Positions 62,767-64,000 of a DNA stretch of 64,000 nucleotides are shown here, in pieces. Origin of the DNA: Auriscalpium vulgare (lineage: Eukaryota > Basidiomycota > Agaricomycetes > Russulales > Auriscalpiaceae); NCBI GenBank assembly GCA_019915015.1, contig JAHBBC010000004.1, forward strand, positions 1,488,001-1,552,000, written 5' to 3'. Under the pieces are notes generated by a model. That model was not told where the DNA came from. It searched no databases and worked only from the letters and a program-made list of their open reading frames with translations. Numbering within the stretch: position 1 is the stretch's first letter; every line of letters starts with the position of its first letter. A program made the translations under genes and the position numbers.

Positions 62767-62773
62767 TATATAT
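62767..62773 (+). promoter_or_regulatory. TATA box of OMT5
   Basis: TATATAT, 50-56 nt upstream of the OMT5 ATG. Confidence 0.6.
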
Positions 62774-62822
62774 CAAGGGTAAAGGGTAAGTTTCTGCTTC
62801 TTCTTCATCTTCTCAACGACTC

Positions 62823-64000
62823 ATGGCAAAGGACAGTCCACTTCTCGCGCTGGCTGCCATCATATCTTCTGGTGCGCGCACTCTTGAAGACGCTTATGCG
62901 CAGCAAGGACACACGTTTCCGTCCCTCAATGAACCTTTCCGTCCGGGCCCACTCGACGGCGACATGGCGCTTGCCGACACTACACGCTTGATCGTCGCCG
63001 CAGCGCACCAGATCATTGCCACTGTGCGAGCGCCGCTCGACACCTTCCAGGAATACGCCCCCGCTATGTACTTGACGTCATCGCTCGGCTTTGTCGACCA
63101 GACAGACATCGCCGATGTTCTCAAGGAGGCGCCGCATGTAATCGTCGAACCCTGCTTTGCGTTTGCTACCGGCACTGACGATAGACTCGCAGGGCTTGCA
63201 CGTGAACGACATCGGTAAGAAGATCAACGTCGAGCCGGTCAAGATAGGCACGTTTCACGTGGACAGAGTACAGCTCGGCGCTTATACTCCGACGTCTGTA
63301 GGTCGCATCCTTCGGTATCTAGCATCTCGCCATGTGTTCAGAGAAGTCGCTCCGAATATCTTCGCCAACAACCGCCTGTCCTCGTTCCTTGTCAAAACGC
63401 TCCCTTTCGAGGAGCTCAAATCCAAGTGGGTTCATTACGCGGTGTGAAGCGTGCGCTGTTGGGGAGATTTTCTCCAGGCCCACGGACAAGTACGAAGGAT
63501 CGCCAGCCGCAGCATTCGTGGGCCACATGTAGTACCGGGGTGCATCATTGTCTCTCTTCACTGATTCTTTTCCAGGTCCGACGAAGCTTTCAAGAGCGCG
63601 GAGTTTTTGCCCTCTCAGCTCTTGAACGATACACAGGGCTATGAAACCGCCTTCAACCAGGCCTACAAGACAGAGCAGACGTTATATTATTGGTACAATG
63701 CACCGGATAATCAATGGTGCGGAAGTCGATTCGCCGCCCTCATGAAAGGTGCTGGCGATGGCTACCCTTCTAGTAATTTTATCAACGGTATGCTCTCAAT
63801 GGCACTGAAGACGCCATGTCACCTGCTCACAGTATGAGCTCATAGGCTACGACTGGAAGTCATTGGATGAAGGCAGCGTCGTCGTGGACGTTGGAGGGAG
63901 CCTCGGAGGACTAACGCTGGTCCTTGCGAGGCAGTTTCCCCACCTGAAATACGTCGTTCAGGATTTGGCGCCTATCATCGTCGATGCCGGAAAGGTATTT
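62823..64000 (+). CDS. SAM-dependent O-methyltransferase OMT5, 5' part (cut by window edge)
   Basis: Exons seen: 62823-63137, 63193-63247, 63302-63425, 63478-63528, 63576-63787 and 63846-63994. All match OMT1-4 in length and phase, and the window ends just after the exon 6 donor. SAM motif I (VVDVGGSLGG) is present; the catalytic HDW exon lies outside. Intron 2 (63248-63301) begins GCACGT where the other copies have GTACGT. It is 54 nt with no stop, so reading through it would only insert 18 residues. Several otherwise conserved positions differ (WDW/WNW replaced by YYW; SIFIN by SNFIN), so activity may have drifted. It is the only OMT on the plus strand. Confidence 0.85.

Overview
The window comes from a filamentous basidiomycete, most likely a wood- or litter-decaying agaricomycete. 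Genes are split by many 45-70 nt introns with GT[A/G][C/T]GT donors and CTGAC/CTAAC branch sites. Protein-coding exons are GC-rich. The gene set includes a class-typical cellobiose dehydrogenase, several small secreted proteins and expanded seven-helix membrane families. No CRISPR array, rRNA, tRNA or intact transposon was seen. All gene models were built by reading splice sites by eye; every model called intact keeps phase through all its exons.

Region 1 (1-25 kb) is conserved core genome: dephospho-CoA kinase CAB5 (cut by the left edge), splicing factor SF3B2/CUS1, cytochrome c oxidase subunit IV, the seven-zinc-knuckle protein GIS2/CNBP, F1-ATPase epsilon ATP15, a 25-exon ZNFX1-type helicase (2,189 aa, intact), cellobiose dehydrogenase (783 aa, intact) and proteasome lid subunit RPN8. 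Between the helicase and the dehydrogenase lies the scar of a tandem duplication: a broken 3' half of a second cellobiose dehydrogenase, followed by a decayed copy of the helicase 3' end.

Region 2 (25-64 kb) is accessory. It holds five paralogous SAM-dependent O-methyltransferases (OMT1-5; OMT5 is cut by the right edge), a cytochrome P450, three paralogous DUF6534-type seven-helix proteins plus a fourth relic, a UstYa-type (DUF3328) protein, three small secreted proteins, an unrelated seven-helix protein and a cysteinyl-tRNA synthetase pseudogene. The OMT genes share a TATA-box core promoter and a duplicated upstream block. OMT2 is a mosaic of OMT3- and OMT4-like sequence, which points to gene conversion. 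OMT4 and OMT5 sit in opposite orientation, with their 5' flanks forming inverted-repeat arms around the UstYa segment.

The P450, O-methyltransferases and UstYa protein are typical tailoring enzymes, so 29-64 kb may be part of a specialised-metabolite locus. No core synthase (PKS, NRPS, terpene synthase) is visible, so the pathway product cannot be inferred; a ribosomal-peptide route is one speculative reading.
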